This document shows positions 1-8,280 of a stretch of 64,000 nucleotides of DNA, piece by piece. The translations under genes were made by a program, and so were the position numbers. The notes beneath the pieces are model-generated. The model was given only the letters and a program-made list of their open reading frames with translations. It was not told the DNA's origin and did no database searches. This DNA is from Paenibacillus sp. SY21-1 (GTDB lineage: Bacteria > Bacillota > Bacilli > Paenibacillales > Paenibacillaceae): the NCBI RefSeq assembly GCF_005222705.1, contig NZ_STGF01000007.1, positions 227,089 through 291,088 of the forward strand, written 5' to 3'. How positions within the stretch are numbered: the first letter of the stretch is position 1; every line of letters begins with the position of its first letter.

Positions 1-2
1 CC

Positions 3-281
3 GACAAACAGCCCGCCCTAGCCAAGCTGAAGGCGGGGAGCCACAAGGCCGTCGCTTTTGCGCTGATGCTCGCAGTCCCGGTCGCCCTTGGCGGCTGCAA
101 CACCACAACCGCCCGCGATCAGGATTGCAGGGATTACGATGAAGACGGCTATTGCGACAGCAACGGTTCGCGCGCCTATGTGCCGTCGTCAGGCAAAACA
201 TACAAGGACCCTTCCTCCTACAGCTCCAAGCCATCCTCCGGCTTTGGCAGCTCAGGCATCAGCAAAGGGAGCGGGGGATAG
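3..281 (+). CDS. Small lipoprotein-like protein, 5' end outside window
   Basis: The reading frame is open from the left edge, so the N-terminus is missing. The visible part runs through a hydrophobic stretch ending in ALGGC, which looks like a lipobox with the lipidated Cys at codon 30 of the visible frame. Next comes CRDYDEDGYCDSNGS, an acidic D-x-D-x-D-G loop flanked by cysteines that resembles excalibur or EF-hand calcium loops, and then a Ser/Gly/Lys-rich tail. The stop lies 4 nt before the proposed TTG start of the ATP-grasp gene. In E. coli the related yjfC/ygiC genes also follow small lipoprotein genes (yjfM/ygiB), but I see only positional similarity here. The function is unknown. Confidence 0.6.
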   Translation, partial: DKQPALAKLKAGSHKAVAFALMLAVPVALGGCNTTTARDQDCRDYDEDGYCDSNGSRAYVPSSGKTYKDPSSYSSKPSSGFGSSGISKGSGG

Positions 282-285
282 TCCA

Positions 286-1626
286 TTGCGAATCGAAGCT
301 CTGCCCTTCAGCCACGACGAGCTGTTTAGCGACGAATTGTCGGCGCGCATTCCGTACCATCGGATGTACGGCAAGCAATATTGCCTGCCGGCGCTGGCGC
401 TCTACAGCGAGCGGGAATTTGAACAAATCCGTTCAGCCGCGCTTCAGGTGGACCGCATCTACCTCAAGGCGCTCCGCTTCGCCCAGCGTCATATGCCGGA
501 CGAATTTCTCATCGGGCGGCTGGGGCTTCATCCGGTGCTGGTGCCGGCATCCCGCATCGAGACGCCGCTGGGCATTTTGTCCAGACAGGACTGGATTACA
601 GGTCCTGACGGGCCGAAATGCATTGAGAACAATACGGATACGCCGACGGGCTTGCCGGAAGCCGCTTTCCTGGGCAATGCCATCGTGCATCGGCATACGC
701 CGCTTCGTTCCGCATCTGCCGGCATGGATGAAGCGCTGCAAACCGCGCTGGCCGAGCTGCTGGAGCACTACCGCGGACTTGGACTGACGGGCACCGTCGT
801 CTGTACCTGCTATGACTGGCATGAGGAAGACCGGGTCAACACCCAATATATCGTGGACGCTATTGAACGGATCGGGCTGCAGGCGCGTTTTGTGCCTCTG
901 GAGCGGCTTGTTATCGTGCCAGGCGAAGGCTTGTTTGCCGACGAAGAACGGATTGAACTGCTGTATCGCCTGTATCCGTACGAGTATTTGGCGCATGACG
1001 AGGATGCAGTGACAGGCTTGCCGGTCGGGGCAGCGTTGATGGAGCTGGCGCGCGAGGGCAGGATCGGGCTGATAAACCCGCCGCAATGCGCCATTACGCA
1101 AAGCAAAGGTTTTATCGCCTACGTATGGGCGCTATATGAACGCAACGACGAATCCTCAGATGTGCTTGGCCATCGGTTGTTCAACGAAGCGGACCTGGAA
1201 GCTATACGCGCCTATTTGCTGCCTACCTATTTCGAGAATACGCTGTTCCTCAGGCAAAAGATTCCGTACGCCGCCAAAAGCTATTGGGGCCGGGAAGGAA
1301 AAGGCACCACGCTGCACAGCGGAGACGGCACAGCCGAGCTGGAGCAGTGGGGACAGCAGGATAACGAAGCCGAGGCTGAGGAGATCCGCCGTTACTATAG
1401 CGGGCAGCCCCGTATTTATCAACAGCTGTATCCGATGGAGCAGGTCATCGCGCCAACCGAGCAGGGGCCGTTTGCAGGCAGCCTGTTAACGGGCGCATAC
1501 GTCATCGGGGGGCGCTTCGGCGGCTTGCTGCCGCGCATCGGGGAGAAAATTACGGGGGATCTCGCCTATTACTGTCCGGCTGCCATTCGGCAAGACGGCC
1601 AAACTATGTTTAAGGAGAGCAACTAA
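286..1626 (+). CDS. Glutathionylspermidine synthase-like ATP-grasp protein (YjfC/YgiC type)
   Basis: A 446-residue protein of the GSP-synthase C-terminal family. Visible hallmarks are ENNTDTPTGLPEAAF, the E-x-N-x-DTPT segment of the family near residue 108, and the nucleotide-binding stretch YWGREGKGTT near residue 330. Proteins of this family form an amide bond using ATP; only the ligase half is present, with no amidase domain, as in E. coli YgiC/YjfC, whose substrate is unknown. I chose TTG at 286 because GGGGGAT lies just upstream and the preceding gene ends at 281; codons further upstream overlap that gene in another frame. The stop abuts the ATG of the DUF350 gene, so the three genes probably form an operon. 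Confidence 0.85.
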   Translation: MRIEALPFSHDELFSDELSARIPYHRMYGKQYCLPALALYSEREFEQIRSAALQVDRIYLKALRFAQRHMPDEFLIGRLGLHPVLVPASRIETPLGILSRQDWITGPDGPKCIENNTDTPTGLPEAAFLGNAIVHRHTPLRSASAGMDEALQTALAELLEHYRGLGLTGTVVCTCYDWHEEDRVNTQYIVDAIERIGLQARFVPLERLVIVPGEGLFADEERIELLYRLYPYEYLAHDEDAVTGLPVGAALMELAREGRIGLINPPQCAITQSKGFIAYVWALYERNDESSDVLGHRLFNEADLEAIRAYLLPTYFENTLFLRQKIPYAAKSYWGREGKGTTLHSGDGTAELEQWGQQDNEAEAEEIRRYYSGQPRIYQQLYPMEQVIAPTEQGPFAGSLLTGAYVIGGRFGGLLPRIGEKITGDLAYYCPAAIRQDGQTMFKESN

Positions 1627-2031
1627 ATGGACGAACTGGTACAGAATTTAATCAATATCGGGATCGGCTTGCTTATTCTGCTTGTAGTGCTCACCGTGGG
1701 AGCGTTTGTCTTCGGCAAGCTGACCAAGTTTGACGATTCCAAGCAAATTGCCCAAGGCAATCAGGCAGCAGGCATCTACATGGGCAGCAAGCTGCTGGGC
1801 CTGTGCATTATCGTAGCCATGGTATCCTTCAGCTCGGAGAGCTGGGTGACGATGCTGATCTGGTCCGCCATAGGCATTGTTATCCTGTGTCTTGTGTATG
1901 TGGTTTTTGATTTGCTGACACCCCGCTTTAAGGTGTGCGAGCAAATCGAGCAAGGCAATATGGCGGTCGCGCAGCTGCTGCGCTCGGTTATCATCGGCGT
2001 TTCCATCGTTATCGGCACATTTCTGATGTAG
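1627..2031 (+). CDS. DUF350 (YjfL-type) membrane protein
   Basis: This 134-residue protein has four predicted membrane helices (about residues 9-30, 52-70, 75-96 and 112-133). It shows the two-repeat layout of DUF350/UPF0719, with related boundary segments (KQIAQGNQAAGIYMGS and CEQIEQGNMAVAQLLR) starting each second helix. The ATG directly follows the stop of the ATP-grasp gene, and an AAGGAG site lies in the last codons of that gene. In E. coli and other bacteria DUF350 genes accompany GSP-synthase-like ATP-grasp genes and have been linked to envelope stress. A joint role in modifying or sensing the membrane is an inference. Confidence 0.85.
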   Translation: MDELVQNLINIGIGLLILLVVLTVGAFVFGKLTKFDDSKQIAQGNQAAGIYMGSKLLGLCIIVAMVSFSSESWVTMLIWSAIGIVILCLVYVVFDLLTPRFKVCEQIEQGNMAVAQLLRSVIIGVSIVIGTFLM

Positions 2032-2090
2032 CTTTTATTTTCTTCGACCGCTTCAAAAACGCGAAATATCGCCATTCATTCTACAGCAAA

Positions 2091-2136
2091 GAGGCAGCCG
2101 GTTGTCCGAGAGGACCAACCGACTGCCTTTCTTTTG
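2091..2136. terminator. Bidirectional intrinsic terminator
   Basis: AGGCAGCCGGTTGTCC pairs with GGACCAACCGACTGCCT around a GAGA loop, followed by a T-rich run. It separates the rightward DUF350 operon from the leftward ABC exporter genes. Confidence 0.85.
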
Positions 2137-2185
2137 CTAATAGGCCGACAGAGCGAGTAACGAAGCTGCGGCTAGCTTCTCCCCG

Positions 2186-4051
2186 TCAGGCGACAGGGTC
2201 CTCGGCGAATTGGCTGTTATACAGCTCTGCGTAGAATCCGCCGCGCGCCAGCAATTGCTCGTGGCTGCCCTTCTCGATGACGTCGCCATGGTTCATGACC
2301 AGTATCATATCGGCGTCCTTGATAGTGGACAACCGGTGCGCGATCACAAAGCTTGTGCGCCCCTCCATCAGCCTGGCCATCGCCTGCTGGATAAGCGCTT
2401 CGGTGCGCGTATCGACGCTGCTTGTCGCCTCATCCAGAATAAGAATGGACGGATCGGCCAGAATGGCCCGGGCGATCGTCAGCAGCTGCTTCTGCCCTTG
2501 CGAAATGTTCGACGCTTCTTCATTAAGCAGCGTATCGTAGCCATCCGGCAGCGTCCGAATAAAATGATCGGCGTGCGCCGCCTGAGCGGCGCGAATGACA
2601 TCGTCCTCGGACGCTCCTTCGCGGCCGTAAGCGATATTGTCGCGAATCGTGCCGTTGAACAGCCACGTATCCTGCAGCACCATGCCGAACAGCCTGCGCA
2701 GATCGCCGCGCCGCAAATCCGTAATGTTCACGCCGTCAATGGTAATGCTGCCGCCTTGAATGTCATAAAACCGCATCAGCAGATTGACAAGCGTCGTTTT
2801 GCCGGCTCCCGTAGGACCTACGATGGCGACCATTTGCCCTTGCGCGACATCGATGTTCAAATCAGAGATCAACGCCTCCTCTTTGTAGCCAAAGCGTACA
2901 TGCTCAAACCGGACGTCCCCGCGAGGCGACGCAAGCCGTGCAGCCGCTCCTTCGTTCGGATCGGCTGTTTCCTCTCGCTCGTCCAGCAGCTCAAAAACAC
3001 GCTCCGCCGAAGCGATCGTCGATTGAATAATATTGGCAATTTGCGCCGTCTGCGTGAGCGGCATCGAGAACTGACGGGCATACTGGATAAACGCCTGAAT
3101 ATCGCCGATTTTAATCGCCTGACGGGTAACCAGAATGCCGCCCACCACGCTGATCAGCACGTAGCCGATATTACTGATAAAGCTCATCAGCGGCATCATA
3201 ATGCCGCTAATGAACTGGGCTTTGCGCGAGGAATGGTACAATCGCTCGTTAATGGCGTCAAAGGCCGCCACCGACTTGCGCTCGCGTCCGAACGCTTTAA
3301 TAATTTTATGCCCCGTATACATTTCCTCCACATGCCCGTTCAGCTCGCCTAGCTCCGACTGCTGCGATTTGAAATAGCCTTGCGAGCGCGAGGCGATCGC
3401 CTTGATGACGAAAAAGCTGAGCGGCAGCGTGCAGAGCAAAATAAGCGTCAACAGCGGGCTGATCGTCAGCATCATGATCACGACGCCGATAAGCGTAACA
3501 AGCGCGGTAATGAGCTGAGTAAGGCTCTGCTGCAGCGTATTGCTAATATTGTCGACGTCGTTGACGGTTCGGCTCAAAATTTCGCCATGCGTTTTGGAAT
3601 CGTAGTAAGCGAGCGGCAGACGGGCGAGCTTCTCGTTCACATCGTTGCGCAGACCGTACACGGTGCGCTGGGCGACGCCCGCCATCACGTATTGCTGAAC
3701 ATAAGCGAACAAGGAGCTGATGACATATAACCCGATCAGCAAACCGACAATTTGGCCGATCGTTTGGAAGTTGATGCCGCCTCCCATCAGTCCTTCAAAA
3801 ATTTCCGTTGTCGCGTTGCCCATCAGCTTGGGACTAAGAATCGAGAACAAGGTGCTGAGCACCGCCATCCCGATCACGATAATCAGTCTGCTGCGCTCGG
3901 GCTTTAAATACGCAAGCAACCTGCGAAGCGTGCCTTTAAAATCCTTCGCCTTCTGCACCTGCACGCCGAGCGCGCCCATCGGCCCCGGCGGTCCAAAGCC
4001 CGGCGGCCCTCCCGGTCCTCCAGGCCTTCGATGCTGTCCTTTGTCGCTCAT
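2186..4051 (-). CDS. ABC exporter half-transporter, consensus-site subunit (YfiC/BmrD-like)
   Basis: A 621-residue fusion of membrane domain and ATPase. After a Pro/Gly-rich N-terminal tail (about residues 8-29) come six helices (about 55-330) and an ATPase domain with Walker A GPTGAGKTT, signature ISQGQKQ, Walker B ILILDEATSS with the catalytic Glu, and an H-loop His (IAHRLS). The signature is non-canonical (SQGQ instead of SGGQ). The partner encoded just upstream has the reverse pattern, as in heterodimeric exporters such as BmrCD and TM287/288. The ATG overlaps the partner's stop by 4 nt. The family exports drugs, lipids or peptides; the substrate cannot be read here. Confidence 0.9.
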   Translation of the reverse strand: MSDKGQHRRPGGPGGPPGFGPPGPMGALGVQVQKAKDFKGTLRRLLAYLKPERSRLIIVIGMAVLSTLFSILSPKLMGNATTEIFEGLMGGGINFQTIGQIVGLLIGLYVISSLFAYVQQYVMAGVAQRTVYGLRNDVNEKLARLPLAYYDSKTHGEILSRTVNDVDNISNTLQQSLTQLITALVTLIGVVIMMLTISPLLTLILLCTLPLSFFVIKAIASRSQGYFKSQQSELGELNGHVEEMYTGHKIIKAFGRERKSVAAFDAINERLYHSSRKAQFISGIMMPLMSFISNIGYVLISVVGGILVTRQAIKIGDIQAFIQYARQFSMPLTQTAQIANIIQSTIASAERVFELLDEREETADPNEGAAARLASPRGDVRFEHVRFGYKEEALISDLNIDVAQGQMVAIVGPTGAGKTTLVNLLMRFYDIQGGSITIDGVNITDLRRGDLRRLFGMVLQDTWLFNGTIRDNIAYGREGASEDDVIRAAQAAHADHFIRTLPDGYDTLLNEEASNISQGQKQLLTIARAILADPSILILDEATSSVDTRTEALIQQAMARLMEGRTSFVIAHRLSTIKDADMILVMNHGDVIEKGSHEQLLARGGFYAELYNSQFAEDPVA

Positions 4052-5781
4052 CCCAGTTCCTCCTCGGAAAGCTGCGAAGCGACGATCTCGCGGTAGACGC
4101 CGCAGCTGTCCATCAGTTGTTCATGCGTGCCAATGCCCGCAATAGCTCCTTCATCCAGCACAATAATTTTATCGGCCTTCATAATTGTGCTTACCCGCTG
4201 CGCCACGATCAGCACCGCTGCGTGCCCCGTTTCCCGCTTCAGCGCTGCCCGCAGCCGCGAGTCCGTCTTGAAATCGAGAGCGGAGAAGCTATCGTCAAAA
4301 ATATAGATGTCAGGCTTGCGCACAAGCGCCCTGGCAATGGAGAGGCGCTGCTTCTGACCGCCCGACACATTGGTGCCTCCTTGCGCAATGACCGATTCGT
4401 AGCCGCCTTCCATCTCGTCAATAAAGCCCGCCGCCTGCGCCACGCCTGCGGCATGACGAATCTCCTCCTCCGTCGCATCCTCCTTGCCGTATCGGATATT
4501 GTCGCTGATCGTTCCCGTGAACAGCACCGCTTGCTGCGGCACGTAGCCGATTTTGGCGCGCAGGCTGTCCTGCGACAGGCCCGCTACATCCTGACCGTTG
4601 ACAAGCACGCTCCCCGACTGCGGATCGTAGAAACGCGGCAGCAGGTTAATCAGCGTTGATTTGCCGGCGCCCGTACCTCCGATAATTGCCGTCATCTCGC
4701 CTGGAACGGCCGTAAACGAAATATTCTTCAGCGCGGGCTTCTCCGCTCCCGGATAGCTGAAGGTCACATTGCGGTATTCGATATGACCGCCGCTTCTCCC
4801 CTGCTCTCCCTCTGACGTATCGTTCATGTCCGGCTTCATGTCCAGCACCTCGTTAATGCGCACCGCCGATACGGAGGCCCGCGGCACCATTACGAACATC
4901 ATCGCGACCATAATAAGCGAAAACATGATTTGCATGGCGTATTGCAAAAAAGCCATCAATTCGCCGATTTGCAAATCGTTGTTGTCGATGCGGATGCTGC
5001 CGAACCAAAGTATCGCCACACTGGAGAAGTTCAGAATGAGCATCATAATCGGCATCATAAACGCCATCACCTTGTTGACCTTGATCGCCGTGTCGGTCAA
5101 ATCCTTGTTCGCCGCAGCGAATCTCCGCTGCTCGTAGCCTGTCCGGTTAAACGAGCGGACAACCCGAATGCCCGTCAAGCCTTCCCGCAGCACAAGATTC
5201 AGCTTGTCGATCTTGAGCTGCATCGCCTTAAACAGCACGACTCCCTTGGAGCCTATAAAAATGATCGTGCCTGCAAGCACAGGAATAACAACGACAAACA
5301 CAAGCGACAGCTGCGCATCCTTGGAAACCGCCATTATGATGCCGCCGATGCACATCATCGGAGCCATCACCATCATCCTCAGCATCATAATCAGCACCTG
5401 CTGCACCTGTGTCACATCGTTGGTCGTCCGCGTAATGAGCGAAGCCGTACCGATTTTATCGAATTCATGAAGTGAAAACCGCTCGACATGACCAAACAGC
5501 TTGCTGCGGACACGCTTGCCGAAGCCCGCCGCTATAATCGACGAATAATGGCTCGCCGCAATGGAGAACAGCACGCCGGCCGCCGTTACGAGCAGCATAA
5601 GGCCGCCTACCTTCAAAATATGCCCGTTATCCCCCTTGATTACGCCGATGTCAACGATATCGGCCATCAGGGTCGGCAAGTACAGCTCTGATAACGATTG
5701 CAGAAATACGAGCACAAAAACAAGCGCAATCAGCAAGCGATACACCTTCAACTCACGAAACAACTTTACCAAGTCGACCAT
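4048..5781 (-). CDS. ABC exporter half-transporter, degenerate-site subunit (YfiB/BmrC-like)
   Basis: A 577-residue half-transporter: six helices in the first ~310 residues, then an ATPase with Walker A GGTGAGKST, an intact signature VSGGQKQRLS, but a Walker B ending IFDDSFSALD (Asp instead of the catalytic Glu) and Gln replacing the H-loop His (VAQRVS). Its Walker motifs therefore build the inactive site of the heterodimer, while its intact signature completes the active site on the 621-residue partner. The start MVDLVKLF is the family's usual beginning, although the only upstream purine run (GGGCGGGG) is unusually close to the ATG. A palindrome at 5803-5818 may control the promoter. Confidence 0.9.
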   Translation of the reverse strand: MVDLVKLFRELKVYRLLIALVFVLVFLQSLSELYLPTLMADIVDIGVIKGDNGHILKVGGLMLLVTAAGVLFSIAASHYSSIIAAGFGKRVRSKLFGHVERFSLHEFDKIGTASLITRTTNDVTQVQQVLIMMLRMMVMAPMMCIGGIIMAVSKDAQLSLVFVVVIPVLAGTIIFIGSKGVVLFKAMQLKIDKLNLVLREGLTGIRVVRSFNRTGYEQRRFAAANKDLTDTAIKVNKVMAFMMPIMMLILNFSSVAILWFGSIRIDNNDLQIGELMAFLQYAMQIMFSLIMVAMMFVMVPRASVSAVRINEVLDMKPDMNDTSEGEQGRSGGHIEYRNVTFSYPGAEKPALKNISFTAVPGEMTAIIGGTGAGKSTLINLLPRFYDPQSGSVLVNGQDVAGLSQDSLRAKIGYVPQQAVLFTGTISDNIRYGKEDATEEEIRHAAGVAQAAGFIDEMEGGYESVIAQGGTNVSGGQKQRLSIARALVRKPDIYIFDDSFSALDFKTDSRLRAALKRETGHAAVLIVAQRVSTIMKADKIIVLDEGAIAGIGTHEQLMDSCGVYREIVASQLSEEELG

Positions 5782-5802
5782 CCCCGCCCGTATTCAAATG
5801 GA

Positions 5803-5818
5803 GTACAACTTATTGTAC
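5803..5818. promoter_or_regulatory. Palindrome in the ABC exporter promoter region
   Basis: GTACAA-CTTA-TTGTAC is a perfect 6-bp inverted repeat lying 21 bp upstream of the ABC exporter start. Part of it (TACAAT on the minus strand) could also serve as a -10 box. It looks like a repressor site, but no regulator gene lies immediately next to it. Confidence 0.45.
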
Positions 5819-5846
5819 CACAGCGATTTCATGAACTTCAAAGCCC

Positions 5847-6056
5847 TCATACCGCCGCAAAATAAAAGGAACCGTCGCCTTCGTTGGCACGATTCCTTCG
5901 GTGCTTTCTATTCATCCGCTCCTGTTTTTCCTTGAGCGTCGGCAGTTGCTTCGTAACGGGATGGACGCCTCCCCAGCCTCCGCGCAGCGCGTCCGGCGAG
6001 AGCTTGCCCTGCTTCTCCAGCTTCATGCGGGACTTCTTGGCTTTGCTGATCGACAT
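5847..6056 (-). CDS. Small basic conserved-type protein of unknown function
   Basis: A 69-residue, lysine/arginine-rich protein preceded by a clear AGGAGG eight bases before the ATG. The core (KSRMKLEKQGKLSPDALRGGW, then a GVHPVTKQLPTLKEKQ segment) resembles small uncharacterised Bacillales proteins. I cannot assign a function; the charge would suit a nucleic-acid or ribosome partner. The last ~12 codons coincide with a hairpin plus T-rich tail that reads as an intrinsic terminator on the coding strand, so the natural C-terminus is encoded by terminator DNA. Confidence 0.7.
   Translation of the reverse strand: MSISKAKKSRMKLEKQGKLSPDALRGGWGGVHPVTKQLPTLKEKQERMNRKHRRNRANEGDGSFYFAAV
5861..5897 (-). 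terminator. Intrinsic terminator inside the 3' end of the 69-residue gene
   Basis: On the minus strand GGAATCGTGCC pairs imperfectly with GGCGACGGTTCC, followed by TTTTATTTT. The stop codon comes after the T run. Confidence 0.55.
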
Positions 6057-6137
6057 ATGCTGTACCTCCTGCTATACGTTGTTATTCCGGCTAAGCTACG
6101 CTTGCCGATTTATCAAGTATAGCATACCGGATCGCCG

Positions 6138-6437
6138 TTAGTCAGCAGCCGAAAACAGGATGGAATCGAGCAATCCCGGGAAACGTATATTTAACTCCTC
6201 TGTCCTAAGCGTAATAAAATGCTGGGTCCCCTGCTTGCGCACGCGGGCGATGCCGGCCTCCCGCAGCGTGCGGATATGATGCGTCATCGTCGACTTGACG
6301 ACAGGAAAGGCGAAGCTGCCGCAGGACTTCTCTCCTTCGCTTCTTAATTCCTTGACGACGCCTAGTCGGATCGGATCGCTTAACGCATATAATACGGAGG
6401 TCAGCTCCAAATCCTCGGGCTTAGGATGAAATAACAC
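6138..6437 (-). CDS. ArsR-family transcriptional regulator
   Basis: A winged-helix protein of about 99 residues. LSDPIRLGVVKEL is the usual ArsR helix, followed by a recognition region VVKSTMTHHIRTLREAGIARV and a wing (KQGTQHFITLR). It lacks the classic metal-binding ELCVC motif, so metal sensing is not evident; the Cys in KSCGSF might respond to a ligand or redox state. The frame opens with GTG at 6437, but the best ribosome site (AAGGGG) lies about 15 bases upstream, so the exact start is uncertain. It is divergent from the MFS exporter gene and probably represses it, as the palindromes between them suggest. Confidence 0.85.
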   Translation of the reverse strand: MLFHPKPEDLELTSVLYALSDPIRLGVVKELRSEGEKSCGSFAFPVVKSTMTHHIRTLREAGIARVRKQGTQHFITLRTEELNIRFPGLLDSILFSAAD

Positions 6438-6536
6438 CTTGATTGCTATGCACCCCTTTCTTCAAGCAAAAATAGATACGTCCGAATGCAATCAAACTAT
6501 TGGGTTGGCGCTTCACTACGGCAGTTAAGATCCGTT

Positions 6537-6556
6537 ACAAACCATCGCCGGTTTGT
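6537..6556. promoter_or_regulatory. Operator-like inverted repeat (ArsR/MFS intergenic)
   Basis: ACAAACC-atcgcc-GGTTTGT is a perfect 7-bp inverted repeat between the divergent arsR-type and MFS genes. A second one lies 20 bp to the right. Binding by the ArsR protein is an inference from position. Confidence 0.5.
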
Positions 6557-6576
6557 ATGTTTCTTGCCATTTACAG

Positions 6577-6597
6577 TATAGCATAGCCCGTGCTATA
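6577..6597. promoter_or_regulatory. Second inverted repeat upstream of the MFS gene
   Basis: TATAGCA-tagcccg-TGCTATA is a perfect 7-bp inverted repeat. Its right arm runs into TATATT, a possible -10 box for the MFS gene; a CGAT-tatt-ATCG repeat follows a few bases further on. Confidence 0.5.
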
Positions 6598-6657
6598 TTT
6601 TAATAGTTCGATTATTATCGTACAATTAAACAATAGTGGAAAGGATGGCGACTTTAC

Positions 6658-8055
6658 ATGAGCCACACTGCCGCCTTGGGTCATACCGAGCATACAGAAC
6701 GGCGTCCCGCAGCCATACGCGACAGCCTTGTCGTTCCTCTTTTAGGCTTTACCGTCATCCTGGTCATCATGAATACGATGATGTTTAACCTGGCTCTCCC
6801 TCAGGTAACGACGGATTTCGGGCTAACCTCCTCGACAGCGTCCTGGATCATTACCGGCTACTCCGTCGTTTTCGCCATCTCATCGATTACGTACAGCCGG
6901 CTGTCGGATTTTGTGCCGATCCGGCGACTCCTCGCGATTGGACTGCTTACGCTTGGGGGAGCTTCGATAATCGGCTTTTTCAGCCACAATTACTTGCTGC
7001 TGCTGCTCGCCAGACTGGTTCAGGCAACCGGCGCCGGCTCGGTGGTCAGTTTATCCTTTGTGCTCATTGCCCGGTTTATCCCGCTCGATCGACGCGGCAA
7101 GGCCATGGCGATCATTTCATCATCCGTCTCGTTGGGGCTTGGCCTCGGACCGGTCGTGGGAGGCGCAATTACCCAATATCTGGGCTGGAACGACCTGTTT
7201 CTCGTAACGGGCATCTCGCTGCTGTTTGTGCCGGTATTGCTGCGTCTGTTGCCTAAGGAAGAGGTGAACAAAGGTCACTTCGATTTGTTGGGCGCGATGC
7301 TGATCGGCATCGGCTCAACCGGGCTCCTGCTTGGCATGACCAATCATCTATGGGCCGCCTTCGTTATCGGCGTCTTGGCGCTGATCCTGTTCTGGCTACG
7401 CATCAACCGCGCGCCAATGCCCTTTGTGCAGCCCGCTCTGTTCCGCAATACGCTGTACATTCGGCTGATCACGCTTGGCATCATCGGCTATATCAGCAGC
7501 TTTGCCACGCTGTTTCTGCTGCCGCAGCTGCTCATTCGCCATTTCGGGCTGACGACCGGCCATGCAGGCTTTATCATATTTCCCGGAGCGCTTGTCGCCG
7601 TATTCGCAGCCAATCCGATCGGCAAGATGATCGACCGCTACGGCAGCGCGCCGCTGTTGAAATACGCGCCTTGGCTGCTTCTCGCCGCCTCCACCCTGTT
7701 CGCTTTGTTTACGGGAGTGTCGGCCTCTATCATCTTGAGCGTGTATATCGTAATGAGCATCGGCTACTCCGCGTTAAACGCCAGCGTCTCGAATGAGCTG
7801 TCCCGTATTTTGCCCGTACAGCATGTCGGAGCGGGACTCGGTCTGTTTCAGCTCCTGCAATTTATTAGCGGCGCCTTCAGCGTTGCGATAAGCGGCATGG
7901 CGCTGGCTTCACAATCCGCGCAGCCGCTCGACCGTGCTTTTTCGCATATTTTTATGGGCATGGCCGTGCTGGGCCTGCTCGCGCTAACCGCCTCCTGGCT
8001 GTATCGTTCAGCGCTGCGCAAGCAGAGCGTACAGCGGCAGGAGCAAGCCGCCTGA
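6658..8055 (+). CDS. MFS exporter, DHA2 (14-helix, TetA(L)/LmrB-like)
   Basis: A 465-residue membrane protein with the major-facilitator layout. The first helix carries NTMMFNLALPQV, a D1-like motif of drug:H+ antiporters, followed by WIITGYSVVFAIS. The helix 2-3 loop has YSRLSDFVPIRRLL (motif A-like), and helix 5 carries GLGLGPVVGGAI, the antiporter motif C. Fourteen hydrophobic segments fit the DHA2 branch, which exports antibiotics and other lipophilic compounds by proton exchange. The ATG is preceded by AAAGGATGG. The ArsR-type gene diverges from the same intergenic region, suggesting inducible expression. The substrate is unknown. Confidence 0.85.
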   Translation: MSHTAALGHTEHTERRPAAIRDSLVVPLLGFTVILVIMNTMMFNLALPQVTTDFGLTSSTASWIITGYSVVFAISSITYSRLSDFVPIRRLLAIGLLTLGGASIIGFFSHNYLLLLLARLVQATGAGSVVSLSFVLIARFIPLDRRGKAMAIISSSVSLGLGLGPVVGGAITQYLGWNDLFLVTGISLLFVPVLLRLLPKEEVNKGHFDLLGAMLIGIGSTGLLLGMTNHLWAAFVIGVLALILFWLRINRAPMPFVQPALFRNTLYIRLITLGIIGYISSFATLFLLPQLLIRHFGLTTGHAGFIIFPGALVAVFAANPIGKMIDRYGSAPLLKYAPWLLLAASTLFALFTGVSASIILSVYIVMSIGYSALNASVSNELSRILPVQHVGAGLGLFQLLQFISGAFSVAISGMALASQSAQPLDRAFSHIFMGMAVLGLLALTASWLYRSALRKQSVQRQEQAA

Positions 8056-8116
8056 GGCTTGGCTTGCCTGAACATAGGGTACAGGCGAAGTGTAACTCTT
8101 ATCCATTCTTTTTGCC

Positions 8117-8167
8117 AAAAAAAGCCCATGGAACAGCGTCAATTCAACGCTGCCCCATGGGCTTTTT
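8117..8167. terminator. Bidirectional intrinsic terminator
   Basis: AAAAAAGCCCATGG pairs with CCATGGGCTTTTTT, with a smaller CAGCGT/ACGCTG stem inside. It sits between the convergent MFS gene and the secreted-protein gene. Confidence 0.92.
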
Positions 8168-8280
8168 CATATAGCGGCCAGTGCCTGTCCATGGCTCGCC
8201 CAATCTCGCGGCGCCGCTTAAAAAACGGCGCTGCAAGACGAGAGTCCAACTGCTCGGCTAGGCCGGCACGTTCTGGCCGC

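Noticed and set aside
2210..3352. Long open frame on the plus strand opposite the ABC exporter gene
   Set aside because: It is antisense to a well-conserved ATPase/permease gene, has no ribosome site and encodes low-complexity Arg/His/Gln-rich sequence; an artefact of codon bias.
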